From NCBI GenBank assembly GCA_050084985.1, contig JBITNC010000001.1, positions 180,668,001 through 180,732,000 on the forward strand: a stretch of 64,000 nucleotides of DNA. The letters run 5' to 3'. A program made the position numbers and the translations under genes. Numbering within the stretch: the stretch's first letter is position 1; the number at the start of each line of letters is the position of its first letter. Shown here in pieces: positions 11,147 through 21,201 of this stretch. Under the pieces are notes generated by a model. It saw only the letters and a list, made by a program, of their open reading frames with translations. It was not told where the DNA came from and did not search any database. The stretch comes from Nageia nagi (Eukaryota > Pinophyta).

Positions 11147-12424
11147 ATGGGAAAAAGCAAAGGAATAAATAAGGCTCTCAAATCTACTCAAGCTCAGCTA
11201 GAGAAAACTAAAGAGGAAATATTATCCATAGCTTATGATATATAAGAAATTATTGATCCAGATGAAAAACCAAGTATAGATAATAAAGAAAATAAACCTA
11301 ACAACCAGCAAGAGTCTGAAGATGAAGAGATAGAATTTGTAGTCAACCTTGAAGCAAAGCTCATAGAAATCCTTGAAGACTTGGATGTTGAAAAAAGGAA
11401 GAATAATAGATTATTCAAAAAATTAAATGAATATGAAGATCAACTTGAATATTTATTTATATAACTTCAAAAGGCTAAGAAGATACAAGCTTATTTCAGT
11501 AGTAAAGCTTGTAGCAAATCTGATGAAGAGCTTGCCAACTTGAAGATACAATTGGAAGCAACCTTGGCAAAGGAAAAATCCTTAATATTGCATGTGGAAC
11601 AATGCAATAGGCATAAAGAGATAGCAAACAAAGTTATTCAGAATCTAAAGTTGCAAGTGGAAGAAGCCATCACATTACAGATAAAGGAGAAAGAAGCTTC
11701 TTGCAATAAACTTAAAGAAGAGATTATTTTATTGAAAAGGAAATTAGATGAGGTTAATCAAAAATTGAACACCAACCTTGAGTTTGAAAAGAGCACAGGG
11801 ATTCTAGATGACATGTTGAGATAACAAAGAGACCCCAAGATCAACTTTGGTCTTATATATGCTGTAGAGCAACTTTCATCCTCCAAAGCTATAGAAAAGA
11901 AGACTTTCAATGTTGTGGGAATAAGGTAAAAGAAGCATGAAGTTGAATCACCAAAGCAACCAATAAAAGATAAACAAGATAAGGATAAAGGGCAAATGGT
12001 TGGTTGAAGCATAAAAGGCTTGATGAAAAAAGGAGAAGCCATCAAATAAGAACATATGTAGAAAATCAAAATCAAAAAAAGAGGTCTTATCCTTCTCATC
12101 TTATCTATGATAATGAATTTTATTGTTTTTATTTTAAATTCAATCAATTTGGACACAAGGCAACAAGATGTAGATCAAATGTCATGCATAAAAACTTTGT
12201 AAATCAAAGCTCATGTACTTCTATGTTAGATGATAATGTTAGATATTTTATATGCAACCAGTTTGATCATAAAGCAAATAATTACATAGCAAACACTAGA
12301 CCAAAAAGTCATCTTGGTAGAAATTTATATACCCTCCAAATTGAATATGATGTATAATATTTTAATTGTAATGCTTATGGGCATATGAAAAGGTTTAGTA
12401 GAAAGCCTTTTGCATCTAATAGAT
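11147..12424 (+). pseudogene. gag: Copia-type gag, decayed and interrupted
   Basis: ATG 11147 opens MGKSKGINKALKS. The segment 11540-11824 is a strong coiled coil with repeated Lys/Glu heptads and ends STGILDDMLR, resembling the ILDxxL-x-QR motif near the end of many plant copia-type Gag proteins. Further on, CFYFKFNQFGHKATRC (about 12122-12170) and a second FICNQFDHKANN (about 12247) are degenerate zinc knuckles with missing cysteines. In-frame stops occur at about 11243, 11462 and 11822. The frame is then cut by insertion of element C at 12430. Gag would normally package element RNA; this copy cannot make a full protein. Confidence 0.68.
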
Positions 12425-12429
12425 GGTAG
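12425..12429 (+). repeat. Target-site duplication of element C, left copy (GGTAG)
   Basis: GGTAG directly precedes the 5' LTR and matches 36457-36461 after the 3' LTR, which defines C as one insertion. Confidence 0.93.
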
Positions 12430-13360
12430 TGTAGACACCTAAAAATGTCCCTCTTTAACTAGTAAACATTAAACTAATCATAACTCTTTATACAAGCCTC
12501 AAATAAGCCTGAAAAATCCATTATTGGATAGCTCTCATCAAGTACATGCAAAACGAGTGGTCACATGACCCTTTTTCGATAAAAATTGACTATTTGGCGG
12601 TCATTTCAATATTGTTATAAAAACTGCTAACCAGTCGCCGGCGTTCGCCTTGAAACGTTGACGTTTTGATCCAGTTGCCGGCGTTCGACATCCAAACGCC
12701 AGTGTTTTGATCCAGTCACCGGCGTTCGACATCCAAACACCGGTGTTTTGATCCAATCGCCGGCGTTCGACATCCAAACGCCAACGACTCTGTAATAGCC
12801 GAATAGAAGCCAAAACGGTGAGGGAAAGTTGAAACGTTTCATTTCTCCAAGATGAGGTGGATAGAGGGGGTCAGTTACGACCCACGGTGGCTGTTCACTT
12901 CCTCTTACCAGCCTTGATACATCTCATCCAAGATCTATAAATACAAGCTAATACAAAGCAATATGGACCCCAATTGAACCCATTTTTGAAGTAGGGTAAT
13001 GCTGCCAAAATCTTGTGAGCTTATACATTTTATTGTTTTATGCTAGTTTCAATTCAATGCAATGTCATACATAGATGCTTTGATGTTATTTTCCTTTGCA
13101 TGTGTGTAGGATTTATAGGTTGCTCATATCAAGGGAAGAAGCAAGCAACTCAAAAACATGAAGATTTAATACTCTTTATTTTGGCACATAGCATTTGTAA
13201 AAGTCCCTTCTAAGGGCAAATTGTAGTTTGAACTGAGATTGAATATCATTTTGCAATTAAACCATGTCTATCTATGTTATATAATTTGAGGTTTAATGAA
13301 GATTGAAGAATAATGTTATTTTTTGTTATTCTATATTCTAGCTCAATTTTCATTGCAACA
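12430..13360 (+). repeat. 5' LTR of element C
   Basis: Starts TGTAGACACCTAAAAATG, ends CATTGCAACA, 931 bp. Contains the minisatellite at 12632-12793. A TATA-like CTATAAATACAAGC lies at about 12935. Confidence 0.93.
12632..12793 (+). repeat. 41-bp CpG-rich minisatellite inside the LTR of C
   Basis: Four imperfect units. Each carries CGCCGGCGTTCG or a variant, then CCAAACGCC and TTTTGATCCAGT. The 3' LTR has the matching array at 35727-35886, while family copy 2 has a shorter, decayed one. CpG density is far above the AT-rich background. Confidence 0.88.
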
Positions 13361-13363
13361 TTC

Positions 13364-13380
13364 TGGCGCTAGAAGGAGGG
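13364..13380 (+). other. Primer binding site of element C
   Basis: TGGCGCTAGAAGGAGGG, three bases after the 5' LTR. It starts with TGG as required to pair with a tRNA CCA end. I cannot name the tRNA with certainty. Confidence 0.75.
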
Positions 13381-13509
13381 CCCCTCCGTTATTGAGAGGG
13401 AGATTTTTTGTTTATGATTCTACCTTTCTATTCTCTGGTTTTTTGGATTTTTCCATGTACTAACTTCAAATTTCAGGTTCTGTGCTTTTTCAGGAATTTG
13501 TTGCAGAAA

Positions 13510-13795
13510 CATCGGCGACTGGTATTAAACGCCAGCAACTGTAATAGAACATCGGTGACTGTAACTAAATGCCGACGACTGGTATTGAACGCCAGCGTTC
13601 CTGTAACTAAACACCGGCGACTGGTATTGAACGCCAACGTTCCTATAACTAAACGCCGATGACTGGTATTGAACGCCAGCGTTCCTGTAACTAAACACCG
13701 ATGACTGGTATTGAACACCAGCGTTCCTGTAACTAAACGCCAGCGACTGTAACTAAATGCCAGCATTTCCTGTATAAACGTCGGCGACCCGTTCC
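13510..13795 (+). repeat. 42-bp CpG-rich minisatellite in the leader of C
   Basis: About six to seven units built from GGTATTGAACGCCAGCG, TTCCTGTAACTAAACG and CCGGCGACT. The core AACGCCxGCG is shared with the separate minisatellite inside the LTR. Confidence 0.88.
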
Positions 13796-13799
13796 AGGT

Positions 13800-15259
13800 C
13801 ATTTTTATCTCTTTTTGTTATTTTTGAAAAAATAAAATAAAATTATGTTATGGAAAAATATTTTTGAGTGTGATTTCTTTGCCCAGAATGCGTATAGGAA
13901 TGGGTAGAAAAGATTAAATGCATATTTATTATTAATTTGTTTTATGTATAATGGTGTGTATTTATTTTCATGTTTTGGGTGAAGGGTACGTACACATTAA
14001 TACTTCTTATCTTGTCTACTTATGCTCTCCCTTTGCGCTTCGAGCGATCTAAGGTGACCAGAATAGACCGGATAAGAAGGAGTAATTAACTTTTCTTTTC
14101 TTTCACACTCACACTATCATTAATTGGGTAATTTATCTACACATAATGACCTCTTATTAGTAAGAGGAAGCAATTTACTACACATAAATACTTCCACAAT
14201 TGGAAGGGTAAATGAATCACACTTAATTTGGAATGAACTTAAGGAAAATAAATCAGGGTTTTGGATAGTACAAATCACATTAAAAGGTTAATGAATTAGG
14301 GGGATTCGAATACACTAAGTACTTTCACTTAACGAAGTATGCTCTCACTTTTGCGCTTCGATCGATCTTAAGTGATCAGAAATAAGTTAAGTGAAAGAGG
14401 TAAAATTTATTCACACTTTATTTGGGAACATACCTCACATTAACACTCTTAAAGTGGTCTGCCCTTACCACTCCATTGGAGGTCGAAGGGAGGTGACTCT
14501 TGGAGGAGTAATTGAACCTAACTTAATTAATTTATCCACACTTAATGACTTTTTACTAAGTCTGCTCTTACCACTCCATCGGAGGTCGAAGAGATATGTG
14601 ACTAGTAAGAAGAGGAAATTTATCACATATAAAACTTCCACAGCTGGAAGGAGTTAATGAACATCATTAAGAGGTTGGATAATGAATCACATTATAATTA
14701 AAAAGAACAACGGGGTTTATTAAGGTCAAGATCCACTTAATATAAACTTTGATTGTATCACATTAAGATAAGATAAATAAATGGACATGAATGTTTGGGA
14801 GGGTAGTATGCATAAATGTACTTTACTTATTTAAATGCATTTCATAAGGCGTTAAAGGAATAATTGAACATTAACGAGTTGGATGTCACTACCAACCGTT
14901 AATTCTTACTTCTTTGTACCCACCGACATAACACACTTGAAGCCATAGAGCCAGTTACGCTTGGAGGTAATGACCAAGGTGACTCTCCTTTAGGTAGGAG
15001 TTAAAAAAGGAGACTCTTCTAGAACCAAGCCAAAAGCCATAGAAACTTGTGAACATTACTTAGAATTACCCAACCTACCTTGTTTAACACTTGACTAGTC
15101 AAAACAAACTAGGAAAATTAAAAGACTAAAAGTGAACAACCCATATCGTTCATTTAACTCAGACATTAAAAATATGTGAAAAACTTAAAAAAGATAATCA
15201 CATCGTTAAAAGTAAGATTGCATATAGGATGTTTGTGCATCAAATTGTTTTCTTGAAAA
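13800..15259 (+). other. Long untranslated leader of element C, with recurrent short modules
   Basis: No coding frame. The word GCGCTTCGAGCGATCT (about 14035) recurs as GCGCTTCGATCGATCT (about 14355), each between TATGCTCTC and a GTGA(C/T)CAGA tail. A second word, ACCACTCCATYGGAGGTCGAAG, occurs near 14468 and 14570. The host sequence is split at 15260 by the target duplication of element B. Confidence 0.6.
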
Positions 15260-15264
15260 CATAA
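15260..15264 (+). repeat. Target-site duplication of element B, left copy (CATAA)
   Basis: CATAA precedes the LTR at 15265 and recurs at 26931-26935. Confidence 0.93.
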
Positions 15265-16635
15265 TGTTGATCGAGATTGTGTAATATGTGCGCCTGGAAC
15301 AATCTTAACCAAAGTAAATCATGAACAGACTGTGGGAGCAGCCTGCTCTCCGGAGAAGGCCGGTTCCTTATCCATTGGGTAGAGAAAAAGTAGCAGGAAA
15401 GAGACAAAAGGGTAGGGTGCGAGAAATTCAAGCAAAAGGATAGGGTAACAGGAAAGGAAGTAAAAGGGATAGAGTAACGAGAGAGAAAGCAAAGGTAGAT
15501 CACTAGTTCAGCGCGGGCTTTCGTAGTATGCGAAACCTTGGCCTGAATCTAGTGTCGCAGCCACAGAACAAGTTCTCACTCTCTGAATAGCCTCCCAGCT
15601 TCTACTCTACCATGTAGCAGACACAGTTATACTAGCAACTCGCGATTATTATTCAGGAAACAAGCTAAGCTGCCACAATGTAACCAAATTAAGAATAACA
15701 ATTACGAGTGCTAGACAAGAAAGGTCAAGATGGTATCATATTGCCGGCCAAAAACTACAGGTCTTCGAGAACAAATGTAAAGGGCAATACTAGGCTTCCG
15801 ACCCTTCTTTCACTTTATTTTCATATACTTATACTGTAGTAATAACAGTTACAAGATTTGCAGAATAGAAATGTTTACAAAAACGGCCTCAAGATTCTGG
15901 CCTTCTTAAATTGACACCACCTACATACGCCACTTGGCCATCTGTTACAAGGTTGGGCGGATTGCAGACGATACTGTTCCTTGATGATTGTGCTCAGGCA
16001 TCTTGCAGACTTCCTCTCTTTTGGGATTTCTTAATTCTCTGGCTCAGGCTCTTCAATCTTTCTTTGCGGGCCTATTTTCCTCCGGGGCTCGGTTTCATTC
16101 ACCAATGTTAACTTTGCCTTTTCTTGTGATGTCATCCTCGGACTTCCGGAACGATTCACCTTCAGGGCTCCGGATACTGAATTACTCCTTCCTGATGTCA
16201 TTTCTTCCGGACTCCGGTTTTCCTCAAAACGTTAACTTCGTTTTTCGCCATGACGTCAGCTTCATATTTCCGGAATGCATCACTCACTGGCTCCAGATAT
16301 TGGATTACTTCGCGCTGACATCACCTCCTCTGGGCTCCGGTTCCATTCCAAACGTGAACGTTGTTTCCCCGTGACGTCATCATTTCATTTCTCCGGAATG
16401 CTTTGTTTCCCGGAGAAACTTATGCTGACTTTATTTTTTCCGGAACTTGGTCTTCACCAAAAATATAATTATCTTATCCTCCGCACGTCTCCACTTCATT
16501 CCGGAAAACTTTACTCTGACTCCGGACTGCTTTATCCGCTCCGGAAAAACTCCTGGAGATCTTCGAATGAATCCGTAGAGGCAGGTAGAGTACATCGTGG
16601 CTTTACTTCAAGGATTTATTATGGAGGAATCTACA
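15265..16635 (-). repeat. 3' LTR of element B
   Basis: On the minus strand it starts TGTAGATTCCTCC and ends CTCGATCAACA. A TATA-like AGTATAAGTATATG and an AATAAAG signal lie in the middle on the minus strand (about 15810-15835). Five TGA(C/T)(G/A)TCA sites lie at 16127-16379. Confidence 0.95.
16127..16379. promoter_or_regulatory. Array of five bZIP-type TGACGTCA-like sites in the LTR of B
   Basis: TGATGTCA (16127), TGATGTCA (16193), TGACGTCA (16251), TGACATCA (16316) and TGACGTCA (16372) are spaced 56-66 bp apart, each near a TCCGG word. TGACGTCA is the palindromic core bound by plant bZIP/TGA factors. The array is upstream of the TATA-like sequence on the coding strand, so it may be an enhancer in U3. 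The other LTR has the same array from 26422. Confidence 0.55.
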
Positions 16636-16897
16636 TTATGGCGACTTCTGGGGGGAAATTTCACCTTTATCAAAGAGGAATTTAGAACCCAAACCTTATT
16701 TCCATGAATCAAAGAATTGGACTTCCTTTCAGCTCTGCAGACCCCGGATTTGCTAGACTTTATTTCAGTTCGCCGGCGTAAAAAGTGCCACTACCATTAA
16801 TGCTATGCTACTGATAAACCGCTGACAACTATCACCACAACTTGAAACCAATGCAAACTATTTACAATATATATATATATATTATTTTTTTTTTTTT
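16636..16897 (-). other. 3' untranslated region of element B
   Basis: Between the integrase stop and the 3' LTR. There is an A-rich run followed by AT repeats just after the stop, but no purine-rich tract directly before the LTR. On the opposite strand TGGCGACTTCTGGGGGGAAA (16639-16658) lies three bases from the LTR and looks like a Tat-type primer site in the wrong orientation. Confidence 0.6.
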
Positions 16898-18561
16898 TTA
16901 CCATCCCACGCTTGCGGTCTTGTATTGCTTCAGGTGCTGTCCATTAATTGAAATTGGTAGTTTACACCCATTTAATTTTTCCAATTCGAAGGCGTTTCTT
17001 CCAATGCATTTGGCTACTACATATGGTCCGGACCACATGGATTCGAACTTTTTGTGTTTTCCGGGTTTAGCTCTGTCTTCATCCCATTTCAACACTAAAT
17101 CCCCTTCTCTGAAGCTGTCTGGAGTTGATTTCCGGCCATCAAACCACTTTTTGACTATTTCGTTTCTTCTTCTGAGGTCTTCATAGGATTGATCTCGGAG
17201 CTCTTCTAAATGCAGCAACTCATTCATCCGGACATCGAGAGCTTCAAAGTCCTCACCATATTCCTGCAAAACCCTTAAAACCGGAAGCTCGAAATGACTC
17301 GGCAGCACTGCTCTCTTACCATACACCAACATATACGGACTTGTTTTGATGGCTGATTTTACTGTGATCCTGTCCACCCATAATGCCCAATTGAGCTTTT
17401 CATGCCAAGTCCGAGGATTATCCTCCACCATTCTCTTGAGAATACGGATAAGGTTCTTATTCGTAGATTCAGCCAAACCATTCCCCTGGGGGTAATAGTT
17501 CGAGGAAGTTTTCCAATAGATACCCAATCTCATGGCAAAATCAGTGACTTCAGCTCCTACGAATGCTACGCCATTGTCTGAGATTATCATTTGAGGGACA
17601 CCGTACCTGGTAATTAACTTTTCCATAAACCTCAGAACAGTCTTCTGATTTGCCTCCTTCACGGCTTCAGCCTCTGCCCATCTGGTGAAAAAATCTGTAG
17701 CAGTGATGATGAACTTATGTCCGGAAGAGGAGTTTGGATTAATGACCCCGATGAAATCCAACCCCCACTGTTGGAAGGGTTCTTCTACCTGGATCGGTTC
17801 CAATGGCAATGCTGCATTTCTCTTTCTCCCCACATACCTTTGACACTCTTCACAAGTTTGAGCCTTCACGAATGCATCTTTGAACATAGTAGGCCAGTAA
17901 TATCCTGCCTGGATAATCTTGCCCACTGTTGTATATCCAACGTAATGACCTCCGGAGCTTCCAGAATGGAACTCCTCAATGAGTTCAGCCGACCTTGTTG
18001 CAGGTACACACCGTAACAGAACACCATCATGATTTCTTCTGTAAAGTATATGATCTATCTCTGTATAATTCTGGGCATGTATCTTGAATCACCTTCTTTG
18101 AGACGCATTCATGTATCTTGGCAATTTTTCGGTCTCAAAATATTCGTTTAATAGCTCCATCCAATCCTTTGTTGTATCTCCGGATACAGGCTCTGGGGTT
18201 TCTCGCTCAACAAAACATACCATACCTTGTTCCGGAATAGCGGATTTTGCAAGTCGCTCACAAAGCGCTCTTCCTTTTATGAGTTTGGTGGGCCGAATTT
18301 CCACATCATATTTAAGAATCTTCGAAATCCATCCTGGCCTTCCTTCTCCCAATTCTCCCTGCATAACATAGGACCTAACATCTGGGTGTATGGTTAGAAT
18401 TAAAACTCTACTCTGAGCAATGTAGTGTTTTAACTTACCGAGCGCTTTTACTATGGCCAAGACCTGCTTTTCAATAAAGGTGTATTTCTCTTCACAACTG
18501 TTCAAAGTCTGACTGAAAAATGCGACTGGATATTCTTCATTCCCTTTGTGCTTCTGGGTCA

Positions 18562-18566
18562 AAACT
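18562..18566 (+). repeat. Target-site duplication of the inner gag-only element, left copy (AAACT)
   Basis: AAACT before the LTR at 18567 and again at 21202-21206 after the second LTR. Confidence 0.93.
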
Positions 18567-18887
18567 TGTTAGGTCCCTATACATTATTATTGTTAGGTCG
18601 GCTATGGTTATTATTATTTCCTTACATTATTATTGTTATGTCGGCTAGTGTCCTTTCATTGTAGTGGCACCCCTTGGACTCCTATATATACTAAGGAGGT
18701 ATTATCATTTGAAGATGTCTATTGTTGTGTAATTGATGTGATGTAAAGGAGGTTGCCCCCTCGAAGTGGCTTATTACAAAGGAGGTTGCCCCCTCGAAGT
18801 GGCTTATTACAGATTTTATCTCTTATTCAATGCGTTGAGCTCTCTCTTTGGTGATTTTATGCTATTTTGGGAAATTTGTTCATAACA
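18567..18887 (+). repeat. 5' LTR of the gag-only element
   Basis: TGTTAGGTCC...GTTCATAACA, 321 bp. It contains a near-perfect two-copy repeat of about 33 bp with GGAGGTTGCCCCCTCGAAG (18750-18810) and a TATA-like CTATATATAC. Confidence 0.95.
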
Positions 18888-18889
18888 TT

Positions 18890-18901
18890 TGGTACCAGAG
18901 C
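18890..18901 (+). other. Primer binding site of the gag-only element
   Basis: TGGTACCAGAGC, two bases after the LTR, one base different from the standard initiator-tRNA-Met site TGGTATCAGAGC. Confidence 0.85.
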
Positions 18902-19689
18902 AGACGATTCTAGGGTTTCAAGGCTCAAAACTAGTCATCGTGGAATTTTCGCTACCAATTTTTTTTCGTGAGGATTTAGATTCTAAAATTTATTGTGTTT
19001 TTAGAAGACATACCGAAGAAGTTACAATTCAAATTTCAGCATCTACTTCGCTATATTTTTCAAGTTACACTCAGGGGAAGTTAAGGTTTATGACTAGTCT
19101 CAAAAGCAGGTCGGAAACAGGTGTTCTAGCTAAAAAGGGTATATCTGAAGTTTTACAGCTCTAAAATAGGTGAGACCTATTGGATTCGTTAGGTTACAGA
19201 TTGAAGTTTATCTGTTACAATTTTCAAGGTCTAAGAATAAACAGGTAACACAAGGCACTTCGTACAAGTTCACTCTTCTAAAAAATCCAAAAATTAGCAC
19301 ATCTTGGGAAAATTGCAGTCATTTCCTCTTGGACTATCAGAATTTGACGAAATCTGTGGCATTGAAAAGAAGACATCTGAGGCTACCATATATATAAATT
19401 TCAGACTCTAAAGGGCCGAAATTTCATATTTACATCAGTTGGAAGGTTGGATAATAGAATAGTCTCCAAATCACGATTTAAAAAGGTACAATTTATTTAT
19501 TTATTTCTTTAAATTTGCATATATTTTGATTGGAAGGTCTATTTGGGGTGATTCATAAGCTATTGGAAAGAAAATAAAGAGAAGATTCTTTTAGTTATAG
19601 ATGTGTTCTGGCATATTTAAACATAGGAGCTATCGTTACTTTGCCAGCACTGCATCCCGAGGAATTGTAGTCTCCTACAACGTACTCGC

Positions 19690-19915
19690 AGTATATCGCT
19701 TAGGCCACTGTTGGATTCTCTCACGTACCTTTGAGTATATAGAGAGGCCATCATGCTCATGCACGTACATGGTATATAGAGAGGTCCTTTAGGATTCCCT
19801 CATGTACCGCGAGTATATTAGCAAGGGCCCTTTTCGAACGGTTGTGCATTAGACAGCACTAGCACAGAATTGAGCTCCCACGTACCTGGCGTATATAGGG
19901 AGACCCCCTAGAATA
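19690..19915 (+). repeat. Four irregular repeats in the leader of the gag-only element
   Basis: CACGTACC or a variant followed by GTATATAG-like sequence and a GGCC/GGTCC tail occurs four times (about 19721, 19759, 19799, 19878) just ahead of the gag start. They might be structured leader sequence or TATA-like elements; the function is not evident. Confidence 0.55.
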
Positions 19916-19925
19916 CTTAGTCAAA

Positions 19926-20843
19926 ATGCCACCGAAAAAAATTGCTACACCAACTAGACCTCTAGAGGGTTCATCCATGACTATAGCAGAAAGTGAAGAC
20001 ATATTCTTTCGAATATCCCAAGTGGAAGAATTGGTTAAAGAGTGTGTAAAAAAGGGTGATATGGAGGAATTAAAAAGGGATTTGACAAAAGAGTTGGCGA
20101 CTAAAATGGATCAATATATGGAAAAGATTTTTCAACTCATACAAAACCCAGAGGGAAAGATTCCTAAAGATGTTGATATGGCCCAGGGTTATCAGGAAAA
20201 TAATGATATTATTCAAGGAGATAAACCCTTCATTAATAAGCCTAATTCAGGAGGATATGCTTCTACTGATGGAAGTAATCAAGCATGGTTCTCAAGGGGA
20301 ATCCAAATCCCCAAGATCGACATGAGGAAGTTTGATGGAAGGGACCCCATCACTTGGATATTTCAAATGGAGCACTTTTTTGATCTACACCAAGTACCAG
20401 CATCACAAAAAGTAACTATTGCATCCTTGTATCTAGAGCCTGAGCAGGTTGTATGGTACCAATGGCTTTGTGAACGTAAAAAGGGTTCTATTATATCTTG
20501 GTCCATTTTTACAGAGGAACTGATAGCCTACCATGAGGATGTTAAGAATAATTCCTTCTTTACTCAATTGATAAATCTAAGGCAAGAAGGTTCAGTGATG
20601 GAGCACATTCAACAATTTCAAAAGTTGAGTCTTAGAGTGAAGGATATACCAGATGATAGATTGTTGGATCTCTTTATGGGAATATTAAAGGATAAAATTC
20701 AACATGAGGTGCATCTATTTGAACCAACATCCTTAGAGATGGCTTTCAGGATGGCAAGGAAGGTTGAAAGTAAAAATATGGCAATGGCGGAATATTCCAA
20801 TGGGAAGATGAGAAATTTCTACAAAAGCATCCAGAACTACTAA
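19926..20843 (+). CDS. gag: Gag protein of the gag-only element
   Basis: A 305-residue intact frame starting MPPKKIATPT. Residues about 25-75 are charged and probably coiled coil. Residues about 125-280 match Retrotrans_gag, with IPKIDMRKFDGRDPITWIFQ, then EQVVWYQWLCERKKG and SVMEHIQQFQKLSLRVKD. Gag would form particles that package element RNA. There is no zinc knuckle and the frame ends 37 bp before the 3' LTR. The core resembles the Gag of chromovirus D (FFDGSDKIPARAWLQKL), so a chromovirus is a plausible source of pol in trans. It is the only undamaged element gene in the window. Confidence 0.9.
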   Translation: MPPKKIATPTRPLEGSSMTIAESEDIFFRISQVEELVKECVKKGDMEELKRDLTKELATKMDQYMEKIFQLIQNPEGKIPKDVDMAQGYQENNDIIQGDKPFINKPNSGGYASTDGSNQAWFSRGIQIPKIDMRKFDGRDPITWIFQMEHFFDLHQVPASQKVTIASLYLEPEQVVWYQWLCERKKGSIISWSIFTEELIAYHEDVKNNSFFTQLINLRQEGSVMEHIQQFQKLSLRVKDIPDDRLLDLFMGILKDKIQHEVHLFEPTSLEMAFRMARKVESKNMAMAEYSNGKMRNFYKSIQNY

Positions 20844-20880
20844 AATGTTGAGGACAACATTTTTTTGAAGGAGAGGGGCA
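20843..20880 (+). other. Hairpin plus polypurine tract of the gag-only element
   Basis: AAATGTTG (20843-20850), loop AGGA, CAACATTT (20855-20862): a perfect 8-bp stem. Four bases later GAAGGAGAGGGGCA (20867-20880) abuts the 3' LTR. Confidence 0.75.
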
Positions 20881-21201
20881 TGTTAGGTCCCTATACATTA
20901 TTATTGTTAGGTCGGCTATGGTTATTATTATTTCCTTACATTATTATTGTTATGTCGGCTAGTGTCCTTTCATTGTAGTGGCACCCCTTGGACTCCTATA
21001 TATACTAAGGAGGTATTATCATTTGAAGATGTCTATTGTTGTGTAATTGATGTGATGTAAAGGAGGTTGCCCCCTCGAAGTGGCTTATTACAAAGGAGGT
21101 TGCCCCCTCGAAGTGGCTTATTACAGATTTTATCTCTTATTCAATGCGTTGAGCTCTCTCTTTGGTGATTTTATGCTATTTTGGGAAATTTGTTCATAAC
21201 A
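20881..21201 (+). repeat. 3' LTR of the gag-only element
   Basis: 321 bp; I found no difference from 18567-18887. Confidence 0.95.

Larger units (their letters stand above)
18567..21201 (+). mobile_element. Short gag-only LTR retrotransposon (TR-GAG type) inside the RNase H of B
   Basis: Two 321-bp LTRs that look identical by eye, perfect AAACT duplications, an iMet-type primer site and a polypurine tract bound 2635 bp. The only long coding frame is a Gag. There is no protease, reverse transcriptase or integrase, which matches the plant class of terminal-repeat elements carrying only GAG. Identical LTRs mark it as the youngest insertion in the nest. It lies on the plus strand, opposite to B, and splits the second RNase H of B. 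Its length plus the duplication (2640 bp) is a multiple of three, so the flanking B frame stays in register. Confidence 0.95.

Noticed and set aside
12601-12842. Reading frames across the LTR minisatellite, on the minus strand
   Set aside because: They are by-products of a 41-bp repeat lacking in-frame stops. They encode repetitive peptides and shift register between copies. The same holds for 13408-13802 and 35633-35908.
13510-13795. CRISPR-like array
   Set aside because: The units are contiguous diverged minisatellite copies without unique spacers, in a plant retrotransposon leader.
15911-16685. Plus-strand frames within the LTR of element B (and 26206-26935)
   Set aside because: They repeat in both LTRs, run antisense to the element, and follow from the tandem U3 units. 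No domain.
18889-19164. A 91-codon frame directly after the primer site of the gag-only element
   Set aside because: It begins within the primer region without a proper ATG, has no recognisable domain, and lies in the untranslated leader.
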